A stretch of 64,000 nucleotides of DNA, taken from NCBI RefSeq assembly GCF_002355435.1, contig NZ_AP017313.1, forward strand, positions 1,674,001 through 1,738,000. Direction: 5' to 3'. A program made the translations under genes and the position numbers. Numbering within the stretch: position 1 is the stretch's first letter; each line of letters starts with the position of its first letter. The DNA is from Mucilaginibacter gotjawali (GTDB lineage Bacteria > Bacteroidota > Bacteroidia > Sphingobacteriales > Sphingobacteriaceae). The notes under the pieces were generated by a model. It was not told the origin of the DNA. It worked only from the letters and a program-made list of their open reading frames with translations, and made no database searches. Below are positions 38,077-47,800 of this stretch, piece after piece.

Positions 38077-38997
38077 ATGCAGCAGAAGTTTAAACCTCAG
38101 CTAGTGCCCCTGCAGGCCGAAAAGGACCTGAAAACCCTTGTGGAGAACAGGTCTGTTTATACCATGCAGCATTGTGAGCTGAATGTGTTTGAGACCAGGC
38201 AGCAATCAGAAAAAGTAAAGCTTGTTTTTGATGACATGGTGCTCACTACCATGTTGCGCGGTAAAAAAGTGATGCACCTTTTTGGTTCCGAGCATTTTGA
38301 TTATTTGCCGGGCGAATCGGTAATTGTACCGGATAAGGAGGAAATGATCATCGACTTCCCTGAAGCAGACCTGCTAAACCCTACGCAATGCATTGCCCTG
38401 GCTGTTGAGGCAACTATGCTGAAGGATACGCTGAACCTGCTCAACGAAAAATATCCCAAAACCGAAAAGCAGGAGAGCTGGAATATTGATATCTCCTGCT
38501 TCCACCTCCAGAATTCATTGGAAATTACTTCGGCAGTAAACAGGCTGATCAACATCAGTACCGAAAATATTGCGGGGAAAGACGTCTTGGTTGATTTTAC
38601 GCTGAAAGAACTGCTCATCCGCCTGATGCAAACCCAGGCCCGTAAACTGATCCTCGACAGCTATAATAACTACACGGCCACCAACCGTTTTGCATCTGCG
38701 GTGCAATACATAAAGGCGCATATCAGTGAAGAAATTACCATAGATACGCTTAGCAACCTTTGCTGTATGAGCAAGCCAACGTTTTTCAGGTGTTTTAAAC
38801 GTGAATTTGGGATAAGCCCGGTGGATTTTATTTTGCACGAGCGGATAAAAATTGCCTGCACTATGTTACGCGACCAGAATGTAACCATTAGTGAGGCCTG
38901 CTACGCAGTGGGGATAAACAATTTAAGCTACTTTTTTAAATTGTTTAAACGGATTGAAGGCAAAACGCCAAACGAATTCCGCAAGGGGTTGAATTAA
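38077..38997 (+). CDS. AraC-family regulator (AraC_N type), probable activator of aldehyde dehydrogenase
   Basis: 306 residues. The N-terminal ~180 residues are an AraC-type arm domain (YTMQHCELNVFETRQQSEKVKL; GKKVMHLFGSEHFDYLPGE). The C-terminal double HTH reads EEITIDTLSNLCCMSKPTFF and then ISEACYAVGINNLSYFFKLFKR. Such AraC_N proteins commonly sit next to and activate alcohol/aldehyde dehydrogenase genes. Divergent from the dehydrogenase with 200 bp between, which contains the TATGCA repeats and a GCTGC-N7-GCAGC dyad at 38033-38049, close to its own start. Confidence 0.9.
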   Translation: MQQKFKPQLVPLQAEKDLKTLVENRSVYTMQHCELNVFETRQQSEKVKLVFDDMVLTTMLRGKKVMHLFGSEHFDYLPGESVIVPDKEEMIIDFPEADLLNPTQCIALAVEATMLKDTLNLLNEKYPKTEKQESWNIDISCFHLQNSLEITSAVNRLINISTENIAGKDVLVDFTLKELLIRLMQTQARKLILDSYNNYTATNRFASAVQYIKAHISEEITIDTLSNLCCMSKPTFFRCFKREFGISPVDFILHERIKIACTMLRDQNVTISEACYAVGINNLSYFFKLFKRIEGKTPNEFRKGLN

Positions 38998-39059
38998 CAA
39001 CCTTATTCTCTAATTTTGGACTTCTGTTAACTAATCAATTTTTCAGTAAACTATTTATC

Positions 39060-39902
39060 ATGAATTTTCAGCCGGACAGTGCCCAGTTGACAAAAGCACA
39101 AGCTTTTAAAGATCTGCATGAGCGTGCAGGTATTTTTGTTGTTCCAAATCCATGGGACGCGGGTTCGGCAAAAATGCTGCAAAGTATCGGGTTTAAGGCC
39201 CTGGCTACAACAAGTGCAGGTCTTGCCTTTTCATTGGGGAAAGCTGACGGAGAAGGTTCCGTTACCCTTCAGGAGACGTTGGAAAATGCCAGGAGCATCG
39301 TTGCTGCAGTAAATGTCCCTGTTTCAGCTGATCTTGAAAATGGCTACGGTATTGATCCGGAAGTTTGTGCAGAAACTATTTTGCTTGCCGCCCGGGCGGG
39401 TCTGGCAGGTGGCTCAATTGAGGATACCACGGGTCGCCCGGAGTATCCGATCCTGCCTTTTGATCTTTCGGTAGAGCGGGTTAAAGCTGCTGTAAAAGCT
39501 GCAAAAAGCCTTCCCTTTCCGTTTATGTTAACCGCCAGGGCCGAAAATTTGATCTATGGCAGGCCGGATCTTAAAGACACTATAAAACGGCTGGAAGCAT
39601 TTGCTGACGCGGGCGCGGATGTGCTTTTTGCACCGGGCATAAAAACGCCAGAAGAAATTGCTTTAGTGGTAAAAGCGGTGGCCCCGCGGCCTGTTAATGT
39701 TGTTATGGGGTTAAATAATTGCAATTTATCGCTGACGCAGTTGGAAGACCTTGGGGTTAAGCGCGTTAGTCTTGGTTCATCGCTTGCAAGGGCAGCCTAT
39801 AGCGCCTTTATTAATGGTGCAAAAGAGATATTGCAGCATGGAACCTTTAATTTCGCCAGCGATACCATACCATATGACGAAATCAATAAGCTATTTAAAT
39901 AG
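39060..39902 (+). CDS. Isocitrate lyase / PEP mutase superfamily protein
   Basis: 280 residues, a single (beta/alpha)8 barrel. Family features: VVPNPWDAGSAKML near the N-terminus, TTSAGLAFSLG, the metal/substrate strand VPVSADLENGYG, SIEDTT, and LTARAENLIYG. The KKCGH signature of true isocitrate lyase is absent, so it belongs with the oxaloacetate-decarboxylase or 2-methylisocitrate-lyase-like members that break or form C-C or P-C bonds in small acids. The exact reaction cannot be told. It lies 62 bp after the AraC gene and 41 bp before an amine oxidase-like gene, and could be in one transcript with both. Confidence 0.88.
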   Translation: MNFQPDSAQLTKAQAFKDLHERAGIFVVPNPWDAGSAKMLQSIGFKALATTSAGLAFSLGKADGEGSVTLQETLENARSIVAAVNVPVSADLENGYGIDPEVCAETILLAARAGLAGGSIEDTTGRPEYPILPFDLSVERVKAAVKAAKSLPFPFMLTARAENLIYGRPDLKDTIKRLEAFADAGADVLFAPGIKTPEEIALVVKAVAPRPVNVVMGLNNCNLSLTQLEDLGVKRVSLGSSLARAAYSAFINGAKEILQHGTFNFASDTIPYDEINKLFK

Positions 39903-39943
39903 GTCAGGGCTAAAAATGTCAGTTTACTGTTTTTACCTGCATT

Positions 39944-41245
39944 ATGAATAAGGTGGACGTTTTAATTGCCGGCGCGGGCGCCACGGGGCTTATGGCCGCC
40001 TGTAAGCTGACTAAAGCGGGCAGAAAGGTACTATTGCTGGAAGCCCGCGATCGTTGCGGGGGGCGTATTCACACTATTAACCCGGGCGGGTTTTTAAAGG
40101 ATACAGAACTTGGCGCCGAATTTATCCATGGTGACCTGCCGGTAACGCTAAGTTTGTTGAAGGAGGCGGGAATAGCATACCATCCAGCCTATGGCGAAAT
40201 GGTGCATTATAAAAACGGGAAATTTGATAATGATGGGGGTTTTGAAGGATGGGACATGTTGATGCAAAAACTCCAAACCATCGACGAAGATATTAGCATT
40301 AATCAATTTCTGGATAAAGAATTTGCCGGTGATGAGTTTAATGAACTAAAGCTGTCGGTACGCCAATTCGCGGCCGGGTATGATTCAGCAGACCCGGATA
40401 AGGCCAGCACTTTTGCATTGCGAAATGAATGGTTGAATGATGACGAAGAAGCACAGTACCGGGTTAATGGCGGTTATGTAAAAATGGTTGATTATTTGGA
40501 GGGCAAAATAAGAAATGCCGGAGGCAACATTGTTTTGAATTCGATTGTAAAGGAAGTTTATTGGGAACCCGGCAACGTAAAAGCAACTACGGATAATGGT
40601 ACCGTTTACGAAGCAGGGCAACTAATTATCGCTTTGCCTTTAGGTGTTTTACAGGCTGATAAAGATCAATTTGGGGCGATAACTTTTAATCCATCCATCC
40701 CCGTACAAATGGACGTTATTAATCATATGGGCTTCGGCGCTATCATTAAAATTCTGCTTGAATTTGATGAGCCTTTTTGGACAGACAAACAAACGGAAGC
40801 GTTGGCAGGCAGGAGCCTGGAAAATATGAGTTTTTTATTATCCGATGAAGAGATCCCCACCTGGTGGACACAGACACCTCAACAAAGCCCGGTAATAACC
40901 GGCTGGTTAGGTGGCCCGCCAGCTGCGGCTAAGAAAGATGTTCCGGATAGGGAAATTTTACGACAATCGTTGCAATCGTTAAGCAATATATTTAAAAGGA
41001 ACATCGAAGAACTAAAAGCAAAGCTGGTTGCATCCCGCATTGTAAACTGGACCCATGATCCGTTTACGATGGGGTCTTACGCCTATGATACCGTTAATGC
41101 TGCAGCTTTTCGCGAAATATTGAAGCAGCCTGTCGGTAATACGCTTTTTTTTGCAGGTGAATATCTATATGATGGCGCTGCAATGGGAACGGTGGAAGCG
41201 GCATTAACGAGCGGGGAGGAAGTGGCGAAAAAGATGATCACATGA
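39944..41245 (+). CDS. Flavin monoamine oxidase family FAD-dependent oxidoreductase
   Basis: 433 residues. The N-terminal Rossmann motif is VDVLIAGAGATGLMAACKLTKAG with the following EARDRCGGRIHTI (GG doublet) typical of amine oxidases. The C-terminal FAD motif is LFFAGEYLYDGAAMGTVEAAL. The substrate domain in between has GAEFIHGDLP. No signal peptide is present. It would oxidise an amine using O2 and release H2O2 and an aldehyde; whether that aldehyde feeds the nearby dehydrogenase is speculation. The substrate is not predictable. Convergent with the GH8 gene. Confidence 0.9.
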   Translation: MNKVDVLIAGAGATGLMAACKLTKAGRKVLLLEARDRCGGRIHTINPGGFLKDTELGAEFIHGDLPVTLSLLKEAGIAYHPAYGEMVHYKNGKFDNDGGFEGWDMLMQKLQTIDEDISINQFLDKEFAGDEFNELKLSVRQFAAGYDSADPDKASTFALRNEWLNDDEEAQYRVNGGYVKMVDYLEGKIRNAGGNIVLNSIVKEVYWEPGNVKATTDNGTVYEAGQLIIALPLGVLQADKDQFGAITFNPSIPVQMDVINHMGFGAIIKILLEFDEPFWTDKQTEALAGRSLENMSFLLSDEEIPTWWTQTPQQSPVITGWLGGPPAAAKKDVPDREILRQSLQSLSNIFKRNIEELKAKLVASRIVNWTHDPFTMGSYAYDTVNAAAFREILKQPVGNTLFFAGEYLYDGAAMGTVEAALTSGEEVAKKMIT

Positions 41246-41278
41246 TGCTAAACTTACTCAACCACTCACTTAATCAAC

Positions 41279-42508
41279 TCAATCAACCGCACGCCAATAA
41301 TTCCCTGAAACGATGATCATATCCATCAGTTTGATCGTATTATCGTAATAGTCAAAATCCTTCATTTTAAAAGCGATCATATAATCCCAAACTTTGTTTA
41401 ACCATAGCTGGTTTTTTGAGTCGACAGCAGCAGAAACGGCAAAAGGGGCTATAAAACTAAGCGCTTCAAAATTCCTTGTTTTGATATCAGTGCCGGCCAG
41501 CGTATAACCTGCTGCCAGGTTGTAGGTATCATTATTGGTTGTTTCCCTTATCCAGCGGTTTATTTTGGTCACCATTTTTTTTGAACGAACATCTCCCGAT
41601 AAAAGATAATCCAAACCAATACGCCATGGATCACGGCAGGCATTATAATTATAGTAGCCATCGTACGGCGATTCGAGGAAGTGAGAAGATGCCGGCCTGG
41701 GGTTTTTATTGATCGCTACAATAAAATCGGGTAAAAGACCAGCCTCCGGGCTGTATTTGTTTTGAAGGTTTGAAAACAGACTGTAATTTTTATCAATCAC
41801 TTTATTCCACCTGTTATCATGCGTAGCCCGTGCAAATGCTTTAAAGTGTGATGGCATAAAGTCAGACGATCTCGTATCAAAATAATCCCGGCTTTCTGAT
41901 TCTATGCCATCACACAATAAGATCGACCAGGTTTGATGATTGATATCAAGCTTCATTATTTCAGCGATCATTTGTTTGGCTGACTGCAGGTAATTAATTG
42001 GCCCCTTGCTGCCCCATTGTTTATCGGCAAGCAACAATGAGTAGGCAATATCCATATCGCCGTCGGTGGCTGATGTTCCATCTGCACTTTTGCCATTGGT
42101 ATATTGCGCCCATGCCATTAAATACTTACTCCTTTTATCCGGATACGACTTAAAGTACCGGTATAAGTTATCATAAGTGGTTTTTGCCGTAGGGTCAAAG
42201 CCTGCCATTAATGCCGTGATGACCATCCCGTATCCCTGCCCTTCCGATACGCATCGTTTGCCGTCCTTGCCCCCGAACCAAACATAACTTTCGGTATTGC
42301 CGGGAAGTGTTTTTATATAACGTTTCTTCCACTGCGTATAAAAACCTGTTACAGAATTATCCAATTGAGTTTGAGAGATGTGATCCGGTTTTATACTGCC
42401 AGTAAAATATTTGTTGTGCTGTGGGAACGGCCTTTGAAAGTTTTGTGCCTGCAGGTGATTAACAAATAAAAATAAGGTTGAAAATAATACGATCTTATTC
42501 ATTTTCAT
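41279..42508 (-). CDS. Secreted GH8 glycoside hydrolase (endo-beta-glucanase/xylanase type)
   Basis: 409 residues with a signal peptide (cut near HLQAQ). The (alpha/alpha)6 barrel motifs of GH8 are present: CVSEGQGYGM, carrying the general-acid Glu, and ATDGDMDIAYSLLLADKQWG, the family signature with its Asp. Also conserved are the substrate-cleft aromatic residues YLMAWAQY and the RDPWRIGLDYLLSGD segment. GH8 enzymes are inverting hydrolases of cellulose, xylan, lichenan or chitosan; which one applies cannot be decided. The gene is monocistronic and convergent with the amine oxidase-like gene. Confidence 0.92.
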   Translation of the reverse strand: MKMNKIVLFSTLFLFVNHLQAQNFQRPFPQHNKYFTGSIKPDHISQTQLDNSVTGFYTQWKKRYIKTLPGNTESYVWFGGKDGKRCVSEGQGYGMVITALMAGFDPTAKTTYDNLYRYFKSYPDKRSKYLMAWAQYTNGKSADGTSATDGDMDIAYSLLLADKQWGSKGPINYLQSAKQMIAEIMKLDINHQTWSILLCDGIESESRDYFDTRSSDFMPSHFKAFARATHDNRWNKVIDKNYSLFSNLQNKYSPEAGLLPDFIVAINKNPRPASSHFLESPYDGYYNYNACRDPWRIGLDYLLSGDVRSKKMVTKINRWIRETTNNDTYNLAAGYTLAGTDIKTRNFEALSFIAPFAVSAAVDSKNQLWLNKVWDYMIAFKMKDFDYYDNTIKLMDMIIVSGNYWRAVD

Positions 42509-42564
42509 CTCAAATCAATCTTTTTTTTCCGGAGTACCAACATCAAATATATTGGTCGATAACA

Positions 42565-42885
42565 TTAAGGTATTTGAAAAATCATTTTCAGCTTTTGATT
42601 CAGGTCAGTGATCTGGCTGTTATCAATCAATCCAATTTTTCCTTTAACTAATATTTTATCAATCGTCGCTATTTTACTTAATCGGACCAGCGACGTTTTC
42701 TTAATACCATTTGATAAACTGGGTTGTAATAAAATATCAGTGGGTTCCTGCCATTGAAGTTAGGTAGTAATAAATGACACCGTTACGTCAAGCGGCATCT
42801 CCGCAAGAATTAGCGCGGGTCTTAATTTATTGCCGGCCAAATTGGTAAACGGGAATGGGATAAGTACAATGGTCCCCTTTGGCAT
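42565..42885 (-). pseudogene. MazF/PemK-family toxin gene broken by an in-frame stop
   Basis: From the ATG at 42883-42885 the frame reads MPKGTIVLIPFPFTNLAGNK, the N-terminal strand pair of MazF/PemK ribonucleases (normally K-G-D/T-I-V-L-V-P-F-P-F-T-D). A TAA at 42760-42762 interrupts it after residue 41. The same frame then continues for 64 codons (LLQPSLSNGIKKTSLVRLSK, then KIGLIDNSQITDLNQKLKMI) to a TAA at 42565-42567, matching the rest of the family. One substitution of a Lys, Gln or Glu codon would explain the stop. The start overlaps the antitoxin stop (TAATG). Toxin activity is probably lost unless the stop is read through. Confidence 0.85.
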
Positions 42886-43109
42886 TAGTGTTTTTCCTTT
42901 ATGTCTTCAACGGAATAAAGATCTTCCTCGTCATTTAAAAATTGAAAGGCTTGTGATTGTTCAATCAAACTTTCAATCCCATTTTTTAACATATTTTCTT
43001 CGTGTTTTTTAAAAACGTATTCGGCGAAATCGGAAATCTCTTCTGCCTTTTCAGCAGGTAACGATTTTAACGTTCTTACTGTTTTTTGAATGATTACTTC
43101 TTTGGTCAT
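42885..43109 (-). CDS. Antitoxin-like small protein paired with the MazF/PemK remnant
   Basis: 74 residues from the ATG at 43107-43109 (MTKEVIIQKTVRTL); a GTG three codons upstream is possible. Helical and acidic, with SLPAEKAEEISDFAEYVFKKHEE followed by a C-terminal NDEEDLYSVEDIKEKH tail. This resembles DUF2281-like antitoxins, whose disordered C-terminus wraps the MazF/PemK-type partner. It overlaps the toxin remnant by one base. A good -7 element lies immediately upstream. Retention of an intact antitoxin beside a dead toxin is common after toxin inactivation. Confidence 0.8.
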   Translation of the reverse strand: MTKEVIIQKTVRTLKSLPAEKAEEISDFAEYVFKKHEENMLKNGIESLIEQSQAFQFLNDEEDLYSVEDIKEKH

Positions 43110-43125
43110 AACTAACACGTTTATA

Positions 43126-43185
43126 CAAATATAATTAAAATAAAAAACGGATTAATTAAATAGGCATTGCTTTTTCAATTAATCC
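43126..43185 (-). promoter_or_regulatory. Promoter of the antitoxin with adjacent dyad
   Basis: Minus-strand TATATTTG (43126-43133) is an exact TAnnTTTG -7 element, 17 bp from the antitoxin start. Upstream, GGATTAATT (43149-43157) / AATTAATCC (43177-43185) form a perfect 9-bp inverted repeat, which could be the autoregulatory operator usual for toxin-antitoxin pairs. The rest of the 366-bp gap to tolC shows only the tolC promoter. Confidence 0.5.
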
Positions 43186-43410
43186 CTGTTTTTAACATAA
43201 TGTATTATTCATGGCAATCCCCAAATCTCATTTCTAAATCATTTTTTTCAATACGGTGCCAATATATAATTTTATAATTAATGTAGTATGTTTGTTTGTG
43301 GTTTCCTATAATTGATTGATACAGAGCTGTGTTTTAAGCCATTTTTTCTATTGAATAGCCATATTATTTATAAGCAGGCTTAATAGCTTTTTATTAAGTA
43401 ACAGTTATAA

Positions 43411-43436
43411 TACTTTTGATTGTGTCATTTATACAC
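43411..43436 (+). promoter_or_regulatory. tolC promoter with GTGT-N7-ACAC dyad at the start site
   Basis: TACTTTTG (43411-43418) matches TAnnTTTG. Three bases further on, GTGT-CATTTAT-ACAC (43422-43436) would cover the transcription start, a typical repressor position. The dyad shares both its geometry and the CATT-AT core with the site at 15650-15664. The ATG follows 40 bp later. Confidence 0.5.
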
Positions 43437-43475
43437 CTGCAAGTTTTAATTTTGCTCATCTCAGAACTACAACGT

Positions 43476-44879
43476 ATGTTAAAAAAGAATGTTAAGTTTT
43501 TCATCATAGTTTTGTTAACCTCCACTTTTTTAGAAGCGCAAAGCCAGCAAAAGGTTTTGGGACTAAAAGAAGCTGAGCAAATAGCACTTGCAAATTATGG
43601 TTCTATTAAGGCAAAAACTAACCAGTTAAATGCCTCAAAAGCATACCTTACTGAAACCAAAACAGAACAGTTGCCGGATGTAAATATTTCTGCCCAGCAG
43701 GATTACGGAACTGTAAATTCTCAGTTTGGCCCTCTTTATGGGTATAAGGGGTTAAGTGTAGCGTCATCGGGCCCGATAACAAATACACAGAATTGGAATG
43801 CAGCTTTCGGCTCTCTTTACCTCAGTAACGTAAGCTGGGATTTTTTCTCCTTTGGAAAAGCGGTTGAAAAGGTTAAAGTACAAAAGTCGACAGTCAACCT
43901 GAATGAAACCGACCTGGTACAGGAGCAATTTCAGCACCAGGTTCGAGTTGCAAGTACCTATCTGAATTTACTGGCCGCCCAGCAATTGAGCAAAGCCCAG
44001 GAAGATAACCTTAACCGGGCGATCGACCTGCAAAAAGTGGTGGTTGCCCGTGTAAAGAATGGACTAAACCCCGGGGTAGATTCTTCACAGGCAAATGCCG
44101 AGGTATCAAACGCCAGGATAGCCCTTACCAATGCGAAAGAAACTGAAGCTGAACAAAGCAACCAACTGGCCCGGTACCTGGGCATAGCGCCGCAAAATTT
44201 TAACCTGGATAGCACTTTTGTTACTAAGGCGCCTTTAAACATTGATCTGCAGGCACAGGTTAACCTTGTCGATCACCCTACATTGCGTTATTATCAAAAT
44301 CGTATTAATGTGAGCGATGAAGAGGCAAAGTATTTAAACACATTTAGTTACCCCACTTTTACCTTGTTTGGGGTTTACCAGGGGAGGGGATCAGGCTTTA
44401 ATTCAGGTTACAGTAGTTCAAATTTGGGGTCTTACAGCAGTAGTTATGGTGCCGGGGCTGATCCAACCCGTTTTAATTACTTATTTGGCGTGGGCCTGGT
44501 TTGGAACATAACCAACCCGTTAAGGGTGCATTACCAGGTTAAATCGCAAAAATATACTTCGGCGCAATACCAGGAAGAATACAACCTGGTTAGCCAGCAA
44601 CTTACTGACCAGCAGGCGTTGGCCGAAACAAGAATAAGCAACGCCATGAAAAATTTCCGCGAATCGCCTGAAGAAGTCAGGGCGGCGACAGATGCCTACA
44701 GGCAAAAATATGCTTTATACCAAAACGGGCTGGCTAATATTGTTGATTTTACGCAGGCGCTTTATGTGCTCAACCGGGCGGAAGTGGATAACTACATTGT
44801 TAAAAACAACGTGTGGCAGGCGTTGCTGTATAAAGCCGCTGCAACCGGCGATTTTGGGATATTTATTAATAACTTTTAA
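43476..44879 (+). CDS. TolC-family outer-membrane efflux protein
   Basis: 467 residues from MLKKNVKFFIIVLLTS, the ATG that opens the signal peptide (cut near EAQSQ). An earlier reading from a TTG at 43416 would translate the promoter. Two repeats of long helices typical of the TolC/OEP fold are visible (LKEAEQIALANYGSIKAKTN; SNARIALTNAKETEAEQSNQ; QALAETRISNAMKNFRESPE). It forms the trimeric outer-membrane channel for the RND pump encoded 15 bp downstream. Being first in the operon is unusual, as MFP-RND-TolC is the common order. Confidence 0.9.
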   Translation: MLKKNVKFFIIVLLTSTFLEAQSQQKVLGLKEAEQIALANYGSIKAKTNQLNASKAYLTETKTEQLPDVNISAQQDYGTVNSQFGPLYGYKGLSVASSGPITNTQNWNAAFGSLYLSNVSWDFFSFGKAVEKVKVQKSTVNLNETDLVQEQFQHQVRVASTYLNLLAAQQLSKAQEDNLNRAIDLQKVVVARVKNGLNPGVDSSQANAEVSNARIALTNAKETEAEQSNQLARYLGIAPQNFNLDSTFVTKAPLNIDLQAQVNLVDHPTLRYYQNRINVSDEEAKYLNTFSYPTFTLFGVYQGRGSGFNSGYSSSNLGSYSSSYGAGADPTRFNYLFGVGLVWNITNPLRVHYQVKSQKYTSAQYQEEYNLVSQQLTDQQALAETRISNAMKNFRESPEEVRAATDAYRQKYALYQNGLANIVDFTQALYVLNRAEVDNYIVKNNVWQALLYKAAATGDFGIFINNF

Positions 44880-44894
44880 CACAAATTATAAATA

Positions 44895-47800
44895 ATGGGG
44901 CTGATTAAAGGTGCGCTGCAAAGGCCAATTACCATTTTGGTTATTGTGGCCGGGTTGTTTTTCTTTGGGATAAATGCCGTACGAAGTATTAAGATCGATA
45001 TCTTCCCCGATCTTAACCTCCCGGTAATTTATGTTTCACACCCATATGGCGGGTATACTCCCGACCAGATGGAGGCTTATTTTGGAAAGAATTATGTTAA
45101 CTTATTGTTATTTGTATCGGGTGTTAAAAGCATTGAAACCAGGAATATCAGTGGCTTAACCCTGATTAAACTTACTTTTTACGAAGGCGTTAATATGGCC
45201 CAGGCCGCAGCGGAGGTGACGGCCTATACCAACCGGGCCCAGGCTTCTTTTCCGCCTGGTTCACAACCGCCGTTTATTTTACGTTTTGATGCATCCACGC
45301 TCCCGGTAGGGCAGTTGGTACTGTCAAGCCCTACCCGAAGTAATAATGAGTTGCTTGATATGGCTAATATTTATATCAGGTCTTCATTTACGTCAATCCC
45401 CGGCCTGGTTGCACCGGCTCCTTTTGGTGGCAACGTTCGGACCGTTGTGATCAAAATTAACCCTGATTTGTTACGATCGCATAGTTTAACGGCCGACCAG
45501 GTAGTGGCGGCTTTGCGTGATAATAACCAGAATAATCCTGCCGGGAACGTGCGCATTGGCGATTATAACTACCTTGCCCCATCAAATACTACTATTAAAA
45601 ATATAAAGGACTTTGGCGACATCCCTTTATATAAAAACGGGGTACAAACGGTGTTTATGAAGGATGTGGCAACCGTTGAGGATGGCGCAGATATCACCAC
45701 CAGCTATGCCCTGGTAAACGGCAAACGTTCGGTTTACCTGCCAATCACCAAATCTGCAGATGCTTCAACCTGGGAGGTAGTACAAAATTTAAAAAAGGCT
45801 ATCCCGCGGTTCCAGTCGCTATTGCCTGAAGATGTTAAGCTCTCCTATGTATTTGATCAATCAGTTTACGTGATCAACGCCGTGAAAAGCTTAGCCGAAG
45901 AAGGCGCGATAGGCGCAGTGCTGACCGGTTTAATGGTGTTATTGTTTCTTGGCGACAGGCGCGGAGCCATGATTGTGATACTGACCATTCCCACCTGTAT
46001 CATATCAGGGATATTTTTCCTGTACCTTTTTCATCAAACCATCAATATCATGACACTCAGCGGGCTTTCCCTCGCTATTGGTATTTTGGTTGATGAATCC
46101 ACCGTCACGATCGAAAATATTCACCAGCATTTTGATATGGGTAAGCCAAAAGCATTGGCTATCTGGGATGCCTGTAAGGAAATAGCGTTCCCTAAATTAT
46201 TGATCCTGTTTTGTATCCTCGCGGTATTTGCGCCTGCGTTTACCATGACCGGGATACCGGGTGCATTATTCCTGCCATTATCACTGGCAATTGGTTTCTC
46301 CATGATCACTTCATACCTGCTTGCACAAACCTTTGTGCCGGTAATGGCTAACTGGGTAATGAAAAATGAGCATGAAGATAAAAGCCACGATGACGGTTTT
46401 GCCCTGGAGGATGAAGGCGCTCCCTGGGAGCAAAAGGAACTTGCCATAAAAAACGCCATGGGTGGCGAGGGTAAAAAACTCACCCGTTTTGATAAATTCA
46501 GGCTTCGCTACCTGCATTGGATGGATTGGATGATGCCCAACAGAAAATGGGTGGTTTCATTGTATATTGTGGTAGCTATTGGCCTTGCATTTTTACTTTT
46601 TAACATCATAGGGCGCGACGTATTGCCAAAAGTAAACTCAGGCACTTTCCAGGTAAGGTTACGTGCCCCGGACGGTACCCGTTTTGAGCGGACGGAATTG
46701 TATACTGTAGAGGCACGCAAGATATTAGCCGGCATAGTTGGTAAACAAAATATTGATGTTACCTCGGCGCTGGTTGGTATGCACCCCGGTTTGTTTTCAA
46801 CCAGCCCCATCTATTTATTTATGGCCGGCCCGCAGGAGGCCGTTATGCAGGTAAACCTGAAGGAAGATTATAAAGTTAACCTGGACGACCTGAAAGAACG
46901 TTTCCGCATAGAAATGCGGAAAAAACTACCAAATGTGCAGCTTTCTTTTGAGCCCATCGAATTAACTGATAAAATATTAAGCCAGGGCTCGCCAACGCCT
47001 ATCGAGGTGGTTATAGCCAGTAAAAATAAACCTCAAAACATCAAGATGGCATTTAAAGTGCTGGATAAACTAAAGAAAATAGATTATTTGCGGGATGTGC
47101 AGATAGGCCAGTCATTTAAATACCCCTCCATTAACATTAACATTGACAGGGTGCGTGCGGCTGAGCTTGGCGTTAGCGTAAACGATGTTTCCCGGTCGCT
47201 GGTGGCATCCACCTCATCATCCAGGTACACCGAAAAAAATGTATGGCTTGATACTAAAGCAGGCTTAAGCTACGCAGTACAGGTGGAGATTCCTGAATAC
47301 CAGATGGCCAGCTTAAATGATGTGCGGGAAATCCCGGTAATGACGGGTAGCCCACGGCCGGTTTTAGGCGACGTGGCAGATATAAAGGTTGGTACCACAA
47401 ATGGGGAAGATGATGACATCGGCGCCGTACCAATACTTACCGTTACCGCTAACTTGTACAAAAAAGACCTTGGAACGGCCGCAACCGACGTGCAGAAAGC
47501 CATTGCATCGCTGGGCAAAATGCCGCGCGGGCTTACCGTAGCGACGCGCGGACTGAGCCAAACCCTTACAGACACCCTGGATAGTTTGCAAACGGGTTTA
47601 ATAGTGGCAATCATCGTTATCTTCCTGATGCTGGCTGCAAATTTTCAATCATTTAAAATGTCGCTGGTTGTTTTATCAACCGTGCCGGCTGTATTGTTTG
47701 GATCTTTGTTCCTGGTGAAAATAACCGGCGCCACCTTAAACCTGCAGTCATACATGGGTATGATCATGTCCGTGGGGGTATCCATTTCCAATGCGGTATT

